Counted from the first letter of the stretch, positions 1 to 13,022 are shown. The stretch: 64,000 nt of DNA from Siphlonurus alternatus (GCA_949825025.1 OX463781.1:40747150-40811149), one strand, 5' to 3'. Notes: generated from the letters alone by a model not told the origin. Made by a program: numbers and translations.

Positions 1-144
1 CAGTTAAAGAATTCCACCCTTAACTTACTAGCTGCGTGCATTGATATCGAACGTTGTGAAAATAAGAGAGATCCTTAACTTAAGGAGAGATGGACTGGAA
101 TTCGTGCTTCCTTAAATAAAAATCAGTTTCAAGAGCAATTATAA

Positions 145-538
145 AGGTAGAGATAACGCCGAACAGCTGTTCGACGTAATCCCCTTTGATTAACATGTAA
201 ACCTTAGCAAATTGACAAAAATTCTGAAATTATTTGGAGAGACAGATATTAGTGCCTAAAAGCCATAGAAAAAATTTCAAAACAATTTAACGAGCCGATT
301 TTTGTTAATTAATTTTTTTTAATTTTCAGCATAGGACTTTCCCATGGAGAGACAAATTAAGAAATTAATTTTAAAAAATCGGCTCGTTAAATTGTTTTGA
401 AACTTTTTCCATGGCTTTTAAGCACTAATATCTGCCTCTCAAAAAAATTTCAGAATTTTTGTCAATTTGCTAAGGTTTACAGTATATGTTAATCAAAGGG
501 GATTACGTCGAACAGCTGTTCAACGTTATCTCTACCTT
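145..538. mobile_element. Palindromic MITE family A, copy 1
   Basis: The left arm starts AAGGTAGAGATAACG and the right arm ends CGTTATCTCTACCTT. The two arms pair along nearly their full length around a central CAGCATAGGACTTTCCCATG. The length of 394 bp equals that of the copy at 30838-31231. There is no coding capacity; the mobilising transposase is unknown. Confidence 0.85.
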
Positions 539-1190
539 GCAAACAATAAAGTTGCTTGTTTTTCATGCACTATTATTTAAAGTATACAAATATTAAGAAC
601 AAAAATAATAGTATGAATATCTCAAAAGTAAATTGTGAAAAATATAAAGTACTTTTTCAAATGAAAAAATTAAAAGTACTACTCACGTATATTACATTCG
701 TTGCATATTGCAATGTTATTTGTATAGAAAGCTTGTGTGCCAACATTACTTTGATGCTGTAATAAGCCTGTGGACTTGATGTTGCCGATAGATGCACTCC
801 ACTGCCATCATATTTCTCTGTACTGGTGTTTAGGTCAACGATTCATCTCAAGTTATCAATTATTGACCAGAGGTCAGTTCTTGCCATTTCTCACGTGACG
901 TTCCAAATGACCAAGGTTACTAAAAACTAAGGTAATGTCATTGAAGATCAAATGTTGCTGGCTGGTCACATTGGGTATTTTTTTTTTTTTTTTTTTTTTC
1001 ATTCCACCAATTGGGTTATTATAATTATTATTTTCTTCCTGCCATATTAATGTATTCTTTAACCAAATTAATAATAATTTTTTTATGATTTATTTGTTAT
1101 TTAAATGTCCTAAAATAATGAAATGTGGAAATTTTGAGGATTTGAACTAATTTGTGATAGCGACTGATTTTCTCTCTATTTTCGTAGTAT
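539..1190. other. Intergenic, no gene seen
   Basis: AT-rich, with a T-run at 969-999 and then the CCACCAATTGGGTTAT block shared with 34290-34440. The 68-codon frame at 556 has no coding character. Confidence 0.6.
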
Positions 1191-1191
1191 G

Positions 1192-1491
1192 GACAACCTG
1201 CATGAAATCTTTTATTGCATAACTTCGGGTTGTGTATTGTCATTTTTTTCAATTTTTTTTTCTAACCCCCTTATACCCCCAAAATCATGGCTGCAAAACG
1301 CTGTGACGACATAGTCAAGCAGATATTTAACACGCAAACATAAGGAGATACGTTGCATCAATATAGTATCAGCGTTTTCAACTTGATTTTGATTTTGATT
1401 TTTTTCAGGCTTTGAAAAAACCTGAAAAAAATATATGATGACCAAAGGTTCTCTATCAAAATATGCAATAAAAATTTTCATTTAGGTTGTC
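1192..1491. mobile_element. MITE family B (GACAACCTGCATG termini), copy 1
   Basis: The left terminus GACAACCTGCATGAAAT and its TTTATTGCAT extension are inverted at the right end (ATGCAATAAAA to GGTTGTC). The interior shares AAAATCATG, CTGCAAAACGCT and ATTTAACACGCAA with 45090-45425. Confidence 0.8.
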
Positions 1492-1754
1492 GATTACAAA
1501 AAAAAAGTTCTTTAGAGGTCAAAAAGTTACGTATTTCAACTGAAGGTCAGAAATTAAAAAAAAAAAAAATCTTGATGCTAAAATAGAAATCTACGTTCAT
1601 ACAATTTGTAAATGTATCTGCTTAGACAGGTCAAATCTCGCCATGAGGCTAGACAACCTGCTCAGCAATCAGATTGCCATGTAGCAGGAGAAAGGTGGTC
1701 TTTTCAAAACTTCCGATTGACCCTCATTGTTATGTAACCAGCGGCTCTGTTTTA

Positions 1755-1789
1755 GTGCTGAATAAGTTGCCGAACCTCCAGGAGCTGAA
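1755..1789 (+). repeat. Dispersed repeat H, partial copy
   Basis: TGCTGAATAAGTTGCCGAAC followed by CTCCAGG matches only the end of the unit. Confidence 0.4.
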
Positions 1790-2011
1790 ATAAGAAAACT
1801 TATTCGTGCACAGAACCATTTTGACTTTATTAATTCTAATTGATGCCATCTAATGAATAAAAGATTATTGCGGTCATAAAAAAAAAAAAAATCTTGAATA
1901 ACAAAATAAAAATTGTATTACGAAAGTATTGATTTTAAATCCTTCTAAAATGATGAAAAATTGATATTTTATTATTTCAAAAATCATGTTTTTGTAATGA
2001 ATACTAAACAT

Positions 2012-2366
2012 TAAGAGTAAGGTAACACGCCACATGTTAAATAACATATTCTCACTTTTAAAAATTATGAAAAACATACCTTATATCAATAGTTAATTAT
2101 TAGGTATCATACAAATTCTGTCTAGTTATTTTAATTATTATACAATTTTTAAAAGTTACTAATTTAACATGAAATTTCCATTTTTCTATATTAAATTAAT
2201 CAAATTTAAAAATTCATAACGCAAAAAATAGATCGAATTTCTATATATTTGATATTTTAGCTACTAATAGAGGATGTAGAAGAGAACATTTTAAGATAAG
2301 TTTCTTAATTTTCATGTGTAGGAATTTTTTTTAACATTGGGCATGTTACAATACCCTTAAGACCAC
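2012..2366. mobile_element. Palindromic family D, copy 1 (diverged)
   Basis: TTAAGAGTAAGGTAAC on the left and GTTACAATACCCTTAA on the right enclose two arms with ATTCATAAC, GATATTTTAGCTAC and GAGAACATTTTAAGAT. The arms are inverted around a centre containing TTAACATGAAATTTCC. It is more decayed than the copy at 54798. Confidence 0.7.
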
Positions 2367-2908
2367 GAGATTATTTAGCTATGATATTTCTGTGTCACCT
2401 GCCTCTTCTTGCCTTGCTATTTGAAATGACGGGTGCTCACTTGACCGGCACCTCGGGCTTGTCATCGCAGATATTCCGCCACTATAGCTTTTTTATACCA
2501 CATGTCAGGTATGCTCCCGTAATTTTTAATAAATCATGAAACATCTGATATGTACTTCATCAATAAAAAATTGTTACATTAATATGTATTATATAGGTCA
2601 TCCTTTTATAAATTATTAAATTACTTTGAACTTTTTTTTTTAATTTTTTACATTAACATTGTACATATTTTTCATTTAGTAATTTAATTACAACTCTATA
2701 ATAGAATTTTTGCAATACATTTTATATATATAATATAAAAATATATATCGTAAAAAACAAAATGTAAAGAAAAAATAATTTTCTTTCTCAAAGCAATTTG
2801 TGATATTTACTTTATTTCATAATAATTTTCCACTCTTTTTTGTGTTGAATATACAATTCAAGAAATGCTAGATTGCTTTTAGGTGAGTTTTCAAGGGGTC
2901 GATTGTTG

Positions 2909-3090
2909 ATTTTTTTACATCAGCTTTTCGTGTTCCACCTTGGCGCCACAGTATAAAATAGCGATATTCAGTTCCATAGACCCGAGTTTCGGGTCTATGG
3001 ATATAAGAGTGAATGCTGCTATGGAACTGAATATCGCTATTTTATACTGTGGCGCCAAGGTGGAACACGAAAAGCTGATGTAAAAAATCA
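2909..3090. repeat. Near-perfect inverted repeat with nested hairpin
   Basis: The arms at 2909-2978 and 3020-3090 (70 bp; one T-run length difference) are otherwise identical when inverted. Between them CCATAGACCCGA (2974-2985) and TCGGGTCTATGG (2989-3000) form a second perfect hairpin that shares CCATA with the outer arm. No relative is seen elsewhere in the window. Confidence 0.85.
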
Positions 3091-6000
3091 AATGCTAGAT
3101 CATTCGTAACGTAAATTAAACAACTAAAAGTTGAGTCTACCAGTTGCAAAAACCGCTTTTAACCATTTCAAGAAGGTTTGTTGTTCATTTGCTTATTAGT
3201 GAAATATGTACCTTATCAGAAATTACAGATGGAGTTTTTGCAACTAATGGACTCAATTGGCTGTCTCAAATTTTTCTGGAATTGAAAATAACATTTATTT
3301 TATTTTATTCTATTGATGTCTATTTTCTTAAAAACATCATTTTTGTTTAGCAATAATCACAATATTATTTTGCACTGCTTATAGCATTAGGCTTAAACTA
3401 TAATGCGATATGGCTTAATTGACTAGGTAATGTATTCTTAGATGAACTGCTAGGCCAAATAGCCTCCCCGGTTTGAACTTAAAAAACGTAAAAAATTTTA
3501 GGACCTGCAATGTTTCACGAAAAGTCGGGAAATTAAAGTACAAAACCAATTACGCCAAAACACACAAGGTTCAAAGGTTCAAATGAAGTAAAAAAAAAAA
3601 ATTGTAATTTTATATATTTTTTTAGAAATTGTTCCTCAAAGAACATGAATTTTCAACATATATAAAAAAAAAAAAAAAAAAAAAAAACTGTTTCATTATT
3701 TGATGTTTAAAGAAAATTTTGAGAAATGTGAGTGAGGATTAAAGGATCTTGCGGCTAAAGAAAGGCATCATCTCACACGTTTGAGCTCATGCAGGGACAG
3801 GTTAGAATTGCTTGCTCAATAAAGAAGATTATTTCTAAGAGCCTGTGGTAGTTCTTTACTGTGTGGGGCCTACATTAGTTTTCTTATCGCGTTCAGGCAG
3901 ACATGCAGGCCGGATCTTCAAGCCTCTAGGCCTCCTCCATGCGTAGGGGGGCTCCAAGGAGGGGGTGGGGGGAGTTCCTTATGTTTCTGTATTGATAAAA
4001 TATGTATCAAAAATAAGAACTTGAATAGAAGTAAGTTACAATAAAATATTGCATAAAAATTCTTTTTTATATGTTTTTTTAGAAGAAATTAAAACTAGGA
4101 TGAACGTAGAAAAGAGCTTTGCTTTCGTCCTATAGTCTTAGTAAGCTGTTCTATGAAGAGAGAGAGAGAGAGAGAGAGAACACTGCAAGAGATAAAACAA
4201 TATTTTCCTATCAATATTCTAATAATAAATTTATACCAACATGAATATATGTGGTATAAAATAACGTACCATATATTAATTGAGATTTAAAATAATTAAA
4301 AACTTTAATAATAACATAGCTGAAGCAATTAGACTGTATGTAATATTAATGTAAAATGGGAGTTGAAGTGAAATTAAAAAGTCATTTTCCTATATAGCAA
4401 GTGAGCTTGCGGCGAATGAATTTTGCATGCCAGCAAAAAGTGGTGAGATTGGGAGGGAGAGAGAAATATTCATCTTGGCTTTACAGTTTATGAGATGAAA
4501 TCTAATACAATACTCCACTACTAGTCACGCTGATATGAAGTAATTTATAATACAAGACAGAAAAAATATAATGCATGCATGTATATTCAAAATATAAAAA
4601 TTGATCCATGATTTCGTTTTGCATAATTAAATATTGCATTTTTTTGTATACGCTTCCATGGCGTTCAGTATAATACATATATATTTGTTATCACAAACTG
4701 TAAAAATCTCCGAGTAATGGTTGATAATATTGTTTCTAATTCTATTAAGTTTATATACAGTACATCGTACAAATAACCATTTTTAAATAGTTAAGGTAAA
4801 TGGGGCGAATGGAATATAATGCACACAAAAATGCTCCACTTTAAATTTAAAGATGAAGCTCACAGTCAGTAAATTGATATCTCGCAATCGTTGCGCCTGA
4901 ATTCAACAAGACTTCAGGTGACTTAGAACTCGCCATCAGTATAGGTGGCATACAAATTTTTAAGTGAATCTGTTTTATCAGTTTTGTGAAAACTGAGGTA
5001 GAAGTTTTTTTTTTTTTTTTTTTTTTTTGATCTTATGGATGGGAACCAGAAATGGAGCTGACATAAGAAAACTGCAAGATTGAATTTGCTAAAACGTTAA
5101 GCGATTAAGTTTTAGAACATTCTCGATCTTTTTAAAATTTATTTCTTTCGCTTATATTATTAGAAAAATATTATGCGACTCCAGCAGGAACTGAAATTAA
5201 TATTTAATTTATTTCTCATGTGGCTGAACACTGTACAACATAGAGACAGGAAACTTAGAAAATACCTAAAAAATTAAACATAACACAATATTCAAACACG
5301 ATTGCATAATCTTAAAATTTAATAGCAATAATAATAATTTGTATGAAATGTTATAATTATATTGTATTTTAATAAAACTTTAATATAATATTTGTTGTAG
5401 TTTCTTGACATATTTGTGTAGTGAATTTTATATTAATTACAATATATTAGTACAAAGAAGTTTATAATATGTAAAACAATACATGACATGCAACCATGTA
5501 CTTGATTTAAAAAAATATATACATCATTTTTTTAAATGAAAAATGTGTGTGTCATATTTTTATAAAAATAAATGCTTGAAAACTTTTAAAGAAAGTGTTT
5601 GCATACACTTATGTTTTATATGTATATACGTACAAAATTTTGTGTGTCGTAAACAATACTGCTTTGGATGGAAATATATTACGTTTCATGGGGATTTAAA
5701 ATGGATAAAATTTCTCTTAACAACATAATACATTTTTCAATACACATTGTTTTTTTGTTGTTTTTTTCTGAGTGTTCACCAAAGCACTTGAAAATCAAAT
5801 AAATTTTTTTTTGAACTTTCTAAATATTATCGTTGTAGTATTTTTTTTTAAATGACATACAGTACAGAGCTTAAAATTAACTTTTTATTAAAGGGGTCGA
5901 TTATATTACAGTTTAATACTTTAAAAATGCCGTTTGGGGAGATAATAAAACTTTTATAAGGTCTCAAAGGGGTAGTAATATGTTTTATTGAGGTAAGGTT

Positions 6001-6100
6001 ACAGTATAGGCTTGCTTACATTTGTAGTAAGAAGTATTAATTGTTTTCAAACAGGATTTAAGTGTAATTTATATCTCGATCAACAAAGTGCTTTGGTAAT
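3091..6100. other. Intergenic, no gene seen
   Basis: AT-rich unique-looking sequence with homopolymer runs (3666-3687, 5007-5028), a short GA tract at 4158-4179 and a small GC-rich patch at 3896-3975. Confidence 0.6.
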
Positions 6101-6102
6101 TG

Positions 6103-6168
<66 letters not shown>
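6101..6168. repeat. (TA)n microsatellite
   Basis: About 34 TA units. Confidence 0.97.
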
Positions 6169-6170
<2 letters not shown>

Positions 6171-6427
6171 ATAATTAAAAAAATTGGAAAAATATTTTAA
6201 TTTACTTCCTACAGTGGATTATTTAAAGGGTTTGATAAGTTTAATTTCATTGTTTTGAAGATTGGTCTAATGCATTTCAAATAGATGCTTTCTATCTAGT
6301 TTCAGTATTTTTCTTAACTGAATCTTTGCTTTACGGCCTTATAGTTGTAACTGGGGAAACCATGTAAACTTCAGTATGGATGGTTGGTACTTAATGGATG
6401 ATGCCATCAATCACCTCCAGGATGCAC

Positions 6428-7230
6428 CAGTGGCGTAGCCAGGATTTGCCCAAGGGGGGGGGGGGGGGTTCTTCAGGACAAAGATTGAGAAGAGCCCACT
6501 GGGGGGTTTGGGGGGCGAAGCCCCCCAATAGCCCGCCGCAGTCGTGATTTTTTTTAAGGACACGCCCCTTTTTTAGGGTAAAATAATGGAAAAATACTAT
6601 TATATTAGAGGGTAAAATATATGGCCTGATTCAATTTTTTTAACATTTTATATTTTTTTCACCCCATTTTTCAATTTCTTTTGAATACGTGCGTATAATA
6701 AATAAAGCTTTGAGTAAATCATTTTAATTAAATCAAGTAATTCATGTAACCACTTTATATTATTTTTATAGAATCAGTGTACGTGTCATTTAATTGAATT
6801 TGATTTTTAAAATTTATTTAATAATCCAAGTTCACATCATTAAGATATTGTGAAAAATAAATAAATAAAAAAGGGAATTGTTTCTCTTATTTTTGTTAAA
6901 TTTTGTCTGCACCGGGCGCGTGGAGCAATTAAATGAAAGTGCGGCACACGTGAGAGCGTTTTAATTTATACAATATAGTAGTTATATGCACATGCAGTTT
7001 GTAAGGGAAATAAAACATTTATTTATGAGTCGCACTTTTCCTGTTAATTAGAAACTAACTTATAATTTGTTTAGAAAAGACTACTTGATACCCCTAAATT
7101 TCAATTTTTTATTTAACTTTTTTTTTCAAATTTCTATAATTTTTCCTTTTTTCTTCTTATATCCAGTCACTACTCGATCTTCATGGGCGGGGGGTTAAAC
7201 CCCGAAAACCCCCCCGTGGCTACGCCACTG
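6428..7230. mobile_element. Non-autonomous hAT-type element with 8-bp target duplication
   Basis: The terminus CAGTGGCGTAGCCA is inverted at the right end (TGGCTACGCCACTG). It is flanked by GGATGCAC (6420-6427) and AGATGCAC (7231-7238), an 8-bp duplication with one mismatch. Just inside the ends are G-rich (6458-6469, 6501-6525) and C-rich (7205-7216) runs. The interior is AT-rich and has no transposase. The CAGTG start and 8-bp duplication are characteristic of hAT. Confidence 0.85.
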
Positions 7231-7280
7231 AGATGCACAAGTTATTGGTGTTCCTTAGCAACCACCATGTAAAAAAAAAG

Positions 7281-7345
7281 GTGCCTGGAATCGAACTCAG
7301 GACTTTTATATTATATTGTATGCCTACCACTGCGTCATGGGCCTT
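7281..7345 (-). tRNA. tRNA-like sequence (pseudo-tRNA or SINE head)
   Basis: The minus strand reads CCCATGACGCAGTGGTAGGC (A-box-like), then an AT-rich spacer with no credible anticodon arm, then GAGTTCGATTCC (B-box) and GGCACC followed by nine T. The acceptor strands do not pair, so a working tRNA is unlikely. It begins 50 bp after the hAT-type element. Confidence 0.6.
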
Positions 7346-8424
7346 CTTCAAATTTTAATACGTAATAACTGAGAGAGTAGCTTTTTTATACGTAAAACCA
7401 ACAACTTCAATTTTTAAATACCAAGTTGTTAAGATGAATTCCCACGATTTTCACATCATGCTTTAATTACTCAGCCAAATCGTGAGAATTTATTAAAAAA
7501 ATCCTGTATATTTAGAATTTAAAAGCATTATAAATTAAAAAAAAGGAATACCTGTTTCCCGATTTGCTAATTTTCTAACACGTTTAATATTTATTTTAAT
7601 ATAGAATCAAAATGTATAGTAAATTTACTAAATTATAAATAATACATTTACCCGTCAATAAAAGTATGAATGTGGGAGTAAAGTAGCATCTTAATTTAAT
7701 AAATGAAACCTCATAAATTATATTATTCTATAAATCTTCTTGTAAATATTTCTTCAATTAATTAAATTATTGTTATAGTTGAAAAAAAATAAGTCTATTA
7801 TTACAAAAATACATAGAACAGGGGGAGTATTATTATATATCGAAGGGATGAACTCTCTATTTATTTTCACCAGAATAAAGTCATCCCCTAGAGGAGGGTA
7901 GAGTGTGTATGTGTGATATTAACGGAAATTGGTGCAAGTGAGTTACTCCCATCTGATAGTAAACGTGTCGTGTGAACGAGCTACCCATCCCCCTCCTCTT
8001 TTTCCAACTTAGTACCAGTGACACCGATAGCAGAATATACGACGATGGTTCAGAACACTCGTGGGTCTTGTAATATCTTATATTTTATCAGGAAAAATGG
8101 AAAATAATAATTCAGTATGTTGCAGGATATTGAATAGGATTTATTATAATAATAAATATAGAATATAAAATTTTATACATTTTGTATTTATAATCTTTTA
8201 GGCTTTTAAAAATAAGGAATTTATAAGTTCAAATCAAATTGCAAATTACTTTCATGTGCATGTTTATAACTGTTCTCAGTTAGCTGAGAATTGTAAATGC
8301 TCAGCCTTTTTATCATTTTAGACTATACAGTAATACAACCATTTAAAAATAACATGTTTGTGATTCAAAAAGAAAGCAACCAGACATCAGTTTTCTCACT
8401 AAATACGATTATAGCTTAAAAAAG

Positions 8425-8790
8425 TATCACGCTTAAATGTTAAAAATTCCCACACATGAAAATATTGAAACATAATATCTTAAACTGATTTGTTCTCCTC
8501 TACATTCCCTATCAGTAGCTGAAATATCAGGTATAAAAATTTGATATAATTTTCGAGTTATGAATTTTTAAAGTTGACTAATTGAACATGGAGAAATGGA
8601 ACCCATGTTAAATAAGTCACCTATAAAAATTAATAACTCAAAAATTAGAAAGAATTTGTATATTATTATATATCTGATATTTAAGCAGCTACTGATAGGG
8701 GATGTAGAGAACATTTTAAGATATGCTTCAATATTTTCATGTGTGGGATTTTTTTTAACGTTTGGGCGTGTTACCTTAACCTTTATACCA
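8425..8790. mobile_element. Palindromic family D, copy 2
   Basis: It has the arms AATTCCCACACATGAAAAT, CCCTATCAGTAGCTGAAAT and GAGTTATGAATTTTTAAAG around the centre ACATGGAGAAATGG. The left terminus is eroded; the right end reads GCGTGTTACCTTAACC. Confidence 0.7.
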
Positions 8791-8840
8791 AGGACAACAC
8801 CCATGCGGGGTTTGTGAGAGAGCTACATACATGGTTATCG

Positions 8841-8989
<149 letters not shown>

Positions 8990-9704
8990 ATCACCATCGT
9001 GAATCTCACTGTACATTATTTTAGATTCCCCTGGAAAAATGAAGAGACATCCATATTTTTTTTCTGACCTCCGAATGGTAAACTTAACCAACAGCGTATA
9101 TAATTTCAAAACTTATGGCGCTAAATTTAATTCAATTTGCAAGGCAATTAAAATTACCCATCATCAGTGTAATTTATTTTATATTTTTGTTGTAATTATC
9201 TATACACTTAATTTTTTTTTTAACTTTGTAGTCATTTTTCCAATACTCGACATTGATTACAAATTAGATACAATTAAGTAACAAACCATATACTCTCGGC
9301 TATAGTTATTATAGAAAAAAATGCACCATACTTCACAACTTGTTTTACATTTATTTACTGCAACAAAATGTGTTCTTTAAAACGATTATAACGATTTACC
9401 TTTCCTATTTCAGTAATTATAGTAGCTCAAAGTAATAGTATATAGCTCTGTTTTCCTGGGCTCGTTATAAATAAATACTGGAGTATTGTTGCAAGAAAAG
9501 CAGTGCACTCTCAGAGTTGTAATGATAAACAGAACAACATGATCGACTTGACAGCTTTCTTCTTCACATTAAATAACATATTAATGTTCACAAAGCAGCT
9601 TATTTTATGTCATTGTAACAGTTTGTGCATAAAATACCTGGGAAAACTTTAATATGTGAGTTGTAGACAATTGTTTAAAGAATTAGAGATTCTGCCTTTA
9701 TTAA

Positions 9705-10235
9705 AAGGCACTGTTTAAAATTCGTAAATTTATACCCGTCAGGCTTAGATCTTTGTTGATATCATCACTTGTCATGCCACATTTTGATTATTGCGATATT
9801 ATTTTAAGTGACATCAACCAGGACATTGCCTGTAAATTGCAGCGAGCTCAAAATGCTTGTGTTAGATTTATCGAAGGCACAAAAAAATACGATCATGTAT
9901 CAGCTGCATATAAGAAGCACCATATACTTCGTTTGCAAACCCGTCGAAATCTACATTCCCTCTGCTTGGTATACAAAGCGATATATCTTACCGATCGCCT
10001 ACCACTATATATCACATCAAAAATACAAAAACTAAGTGATACACATAATAGAGGAAACAGATCTCAAAATTCATCCCTCCTTACAATCCCCATGCACCGG
10101 ACTGCAAGGTATGACCGTTCATTCTCGGTCAAATATGCAAAAATGTGGAATGATTTGCCTGTGACTGTAAGGAACTCTCCTTCGTTGAATGTGTTTAAAA
10201 AGAAGGTCTTCTCCTTATTATTTGCTAGGGATTAA
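9705..10235 (+). pseudogene. Non-LTR retrotransposon reverse transcriptase, C-terminal part
   Basis: The frame opens after a stop at 9702. It reads KALFKIRKFIPVRLRSLLIS, then PHFDYCDIILSD, KLQRAQNACVRFI, and RYDRSFSVKYAKMWNDLP near the end. The HFDYC, LQRAQN-RFI and WNDLP-VR spacing is that of the thumb and C-terminal region of jockey/CR1-like reverse transcriptases. The catalytic palm is missing, so this is a 5'-truncated copy. The rest of the frame is intact to its stop, which suggests a fairly recent insertion. The clade is not certain. The first in-frame codon chosen by a start-codon search (TTG at 9753) has no meaning here. Confidence 0.88.
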
Positions 10236-11205
10236 TATTAGTCAGCATCATGCAGTTAATTTAATATGCATAAAATTATTGATAGGAATGGTACGATTTG
10301 TTTGATTTGATTATGTTTAAAATGTAAGTGAACTTATACCTAGCATAATTCGTGTCTTAGTTATAAAATATATGTATAAATATATATTTATATAAATATA
10401 ATGATGAAAAATTGTGAAAAGTGCAGTGCAATAAGTTATAAAGATGAATTTCAGGTCTTAGTGCTATAGACAATATTTCTGTGTGAAAATGTGTGCAGTG
10501 CGCTAAACTGTTTTTATTTGAAAAAAAAGTAGAAAAATCATCAAGACATTAATATTTTAAATTTCTGCATATGTTCCTGCATGCATACCAATAACAAATG
10601 TAATATGTTTTTCTTATCTATGCATGTAAAATTATTTAAAAAAAAAAAAAAAATAATAATAATAATAATTATAATAAGTAATTAAAATTATAATGCCCTG
10701 CTGGTTTTTTCTTAACAAATGTTTCTTACTTCCCACTGTGTCTCACGAACACCCTCCCTAGCTGCTGAAGTTGTCTGATGAGGAATACTCTGTTTTACAT
10801 GGAGCCTGTACTTTCAAATTTGGCATGCTGGAGATATATTATATATATTATATAACAATAATAAATTGAAAAATATATATCTGATTGTGAGAGTCATTTA
10901 TGTAGGAGTCATTATTAGATTAATTTTAACATGACAAATTGTTATCCTGCAGTGTTTTAATATAATTTTCTATGATATTATTTATATTATAACTATATTA
11001 TATATATAGTTTTGTATTTAAATGTATGTTACATATAGTATGTACTATGTAGGGTATTACAACAGTATATTTATGTGTTTTTACTAAAAATAATTAAAAA
11101 TCTCTTCATTGTATTTTCATTGGGTTGGATGGAAGAGTGGGCCTAATGGCCTAAATCCCGCCCTCAATAAAGACGATTTTATTTATTTATTTATTTATTT
11201 ATTTA
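10236..11205 (+). mobile_element. 3' UTR and (TTTA)n tail of the truncated LINE
   Basis: AT-rich non-coding sequence ends with GAGTGGGCCTAATGGCC, CCCTCAATAAAGACG and a TTTA-repeat tail at about 11179-11205. This arrangement is typical of the 3' end of jockey-type LINEs. I infer it belongs with the frame at 9705-10235 because nothing else intervenes. Confidence 0.65.
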
Positions 11206-11394
11206 TCTTTTTTGTATATGGCAAGAATATTGTTGTCTGTTAAAAAACATTCTCAGTATTTTAATCATTGCAAATATTCTCATTCATAAGACATAAGGAT
11301 TCATTTGTTTTAGAATTGCATCGAACTGCAGCATAATATAAAGATGATCAAATATATATCAGTAAAATTGTTCAAATAGCCTCCTTCAAGATAT

Positions 11395-11560
11395 ACAAAC
11401 TGAAAAGAGCATTAATATGTTTAAAAAGAAAGTGAAATGTCTTTTATTTGAAAAATACGTGCATAAAATTCATGACTTTTTTGCAAGATAATTTTTTAAT
11501 TTATATTGTATTCTTTATGACTTGTCTTCTAGGAAGATTAATAAATGATTTGATTTAAAA
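11395..11560 (+). pseudogene. Terminal fragment of another LINE
   Basis: MFKKKVKCLLFEKYVHKIHD resembles the FKKKV-LLF end of the reverse-transcriptase fragment at 9705-10235. It is followed by a stop and TAGGAAGATTAATAAATGA, a tail-like sequence also seen near 33000. Confidence 0.5.
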
Positions 11561-12382
11561 TTAAATGCTCTAATGTTCCCCTATAATCTTTCCATAAAAT
11601 ATTAATAAAACCTGACCTTCCTTAATATACATTATTATTCTACATTCGTAAGTTGCTATAACAACTATAAGAATTTATTTTAAATTTCTCTTTTTAATTT
11701 GAGGTAATTAGTTTAAATTAATGAAATACAGAATGCTCTATCAAACTAATTATATTTTATTACAGTTGTTAACACGTTTCCAAACATAATATTGAACAAA
11801 AATTAATGAGAATGTTATTATTTGTCTTGAGTTTTAGCTCCATCAGCTCAAATAATTTTAACGTTGTCTTTTTCTTAGAACACACGGACAAAGAAAACAG
11901 CTTTGAAAGTGTCAAAGCAACGTCGTATCGCTTGCTTTTGTATTCAGAGAGAATTTCCAGATTTTTTTGTTGTTTTTTTTTGTGTGAAATTTAGACACAA
12001 AGAATTTCTATTGTTAAGCTTTTTAAGAGTTCATAACCTTAACCTCTCACAGCTCTTTAAAGGTATATAGTCTAGTAAGATAAAAAAAAATGCAAAACAA
12101 GAAAGAATATTTCTGTACCTTTGTTTTTTATTTATATTTCCAAGTAGTCAATAAAACAATGCAGTTAAATTCAAAATATAATTAAAAATGAAGTTGTTAT
12201 TATGATATATTATTATAATTTATAATATAATAAATAATAGTAAGGTTACGAAGAATAAAAATGAGACACTTAATTGGAGAGTGTGAAAGATAGAATAGCC
12301 ACGTAGCCACCAATACGTGCTAACTTGCAATGCTGTCTATTATTATGCCCATACAGGTAGGCTCGGAGGAGGTGAATATTTT

Positions 12383-12493
12383 ACTACGTGTACATGACGT
12401 TATTTAATATGTATTCGTTGATGACGATAATGTTATTCTTATGAGGCACCGTCAACGAATATGTATTAAACCACCGTCATTTAAACGTAGTGT
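12383..12493. mobile_element. Small hairpin element family E, copy 1
   Basis: ACTACGT, ATGACG and TATTCGTTGATGACG on the left are inverted as CGTCAACGAATA, CCGTCAT and ACGTAGT. The shared core GATAATGTTATTCTTATGAGG occurs with minor change at 19840. Confidence 0.7.
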
Positions 12494-12510
12494 ATGAGTC
12501 CTCGGTAAGC

Positions 12511-12617
12511 GGAAAAAAAACCCTCGAAAAAAAAACCCTTGCATTAAAAAACCTTTGAAAAAAAACCCTAGGAAAAAAAACCCTCGGGGATAAAAAACCC
12601 ACGGAAAAAAAACCCTT
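12511..12617. repeat. FB-1 left arm array (15-bp unit)
   Basis: Seven degenerate units of the type CGGAAAAAAAACCCT. Its mirror copy is at 16015-16122. Confidence 0.85.
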
Positions 12618-12892
12618 CGCTGAAGGAGCAGCCCCAAGGAGCATTCGTGGCGTAGTAGCGCGGTAGCGAAGTTTCACGTTTTTTTTTTTTTTTTTTTCCT
12701 ATTTTGACAGATTATCATTATATATGTTCCAATAATATATATTACATAAGATATCATATATCTGATTAGTCTCATTAGTCATGTTAATAATAATTATTGA
12801 ATCACTTAACCTATTAGATATTATAATTTTCAAATGTTCATTTTATGTCTATATGTTATATAATAATAATACGAGTAGGACGACGGTAAGCG

Positions 12893-13022
12893 GACCTAAT
12901 ACCCCCGGACGAAATACCCCCGGACCAAATATCCCCGCCCGGACCGGACGAAATACCCCCGGACGAAATAATCCCCGGACGAAATACTCCCGGACGAAAT
13001 ACCCCCGGACGAAATACCCCCT
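12893..13022. repeat. FB-2 left arm array (15-bp unit)
   Basis: About eight units of CCCCCGGACGAAATA, one of which has an insertion (CGCCCGGACCG). Its mirror copy is at 15605-15749. Confidence 0.88.
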
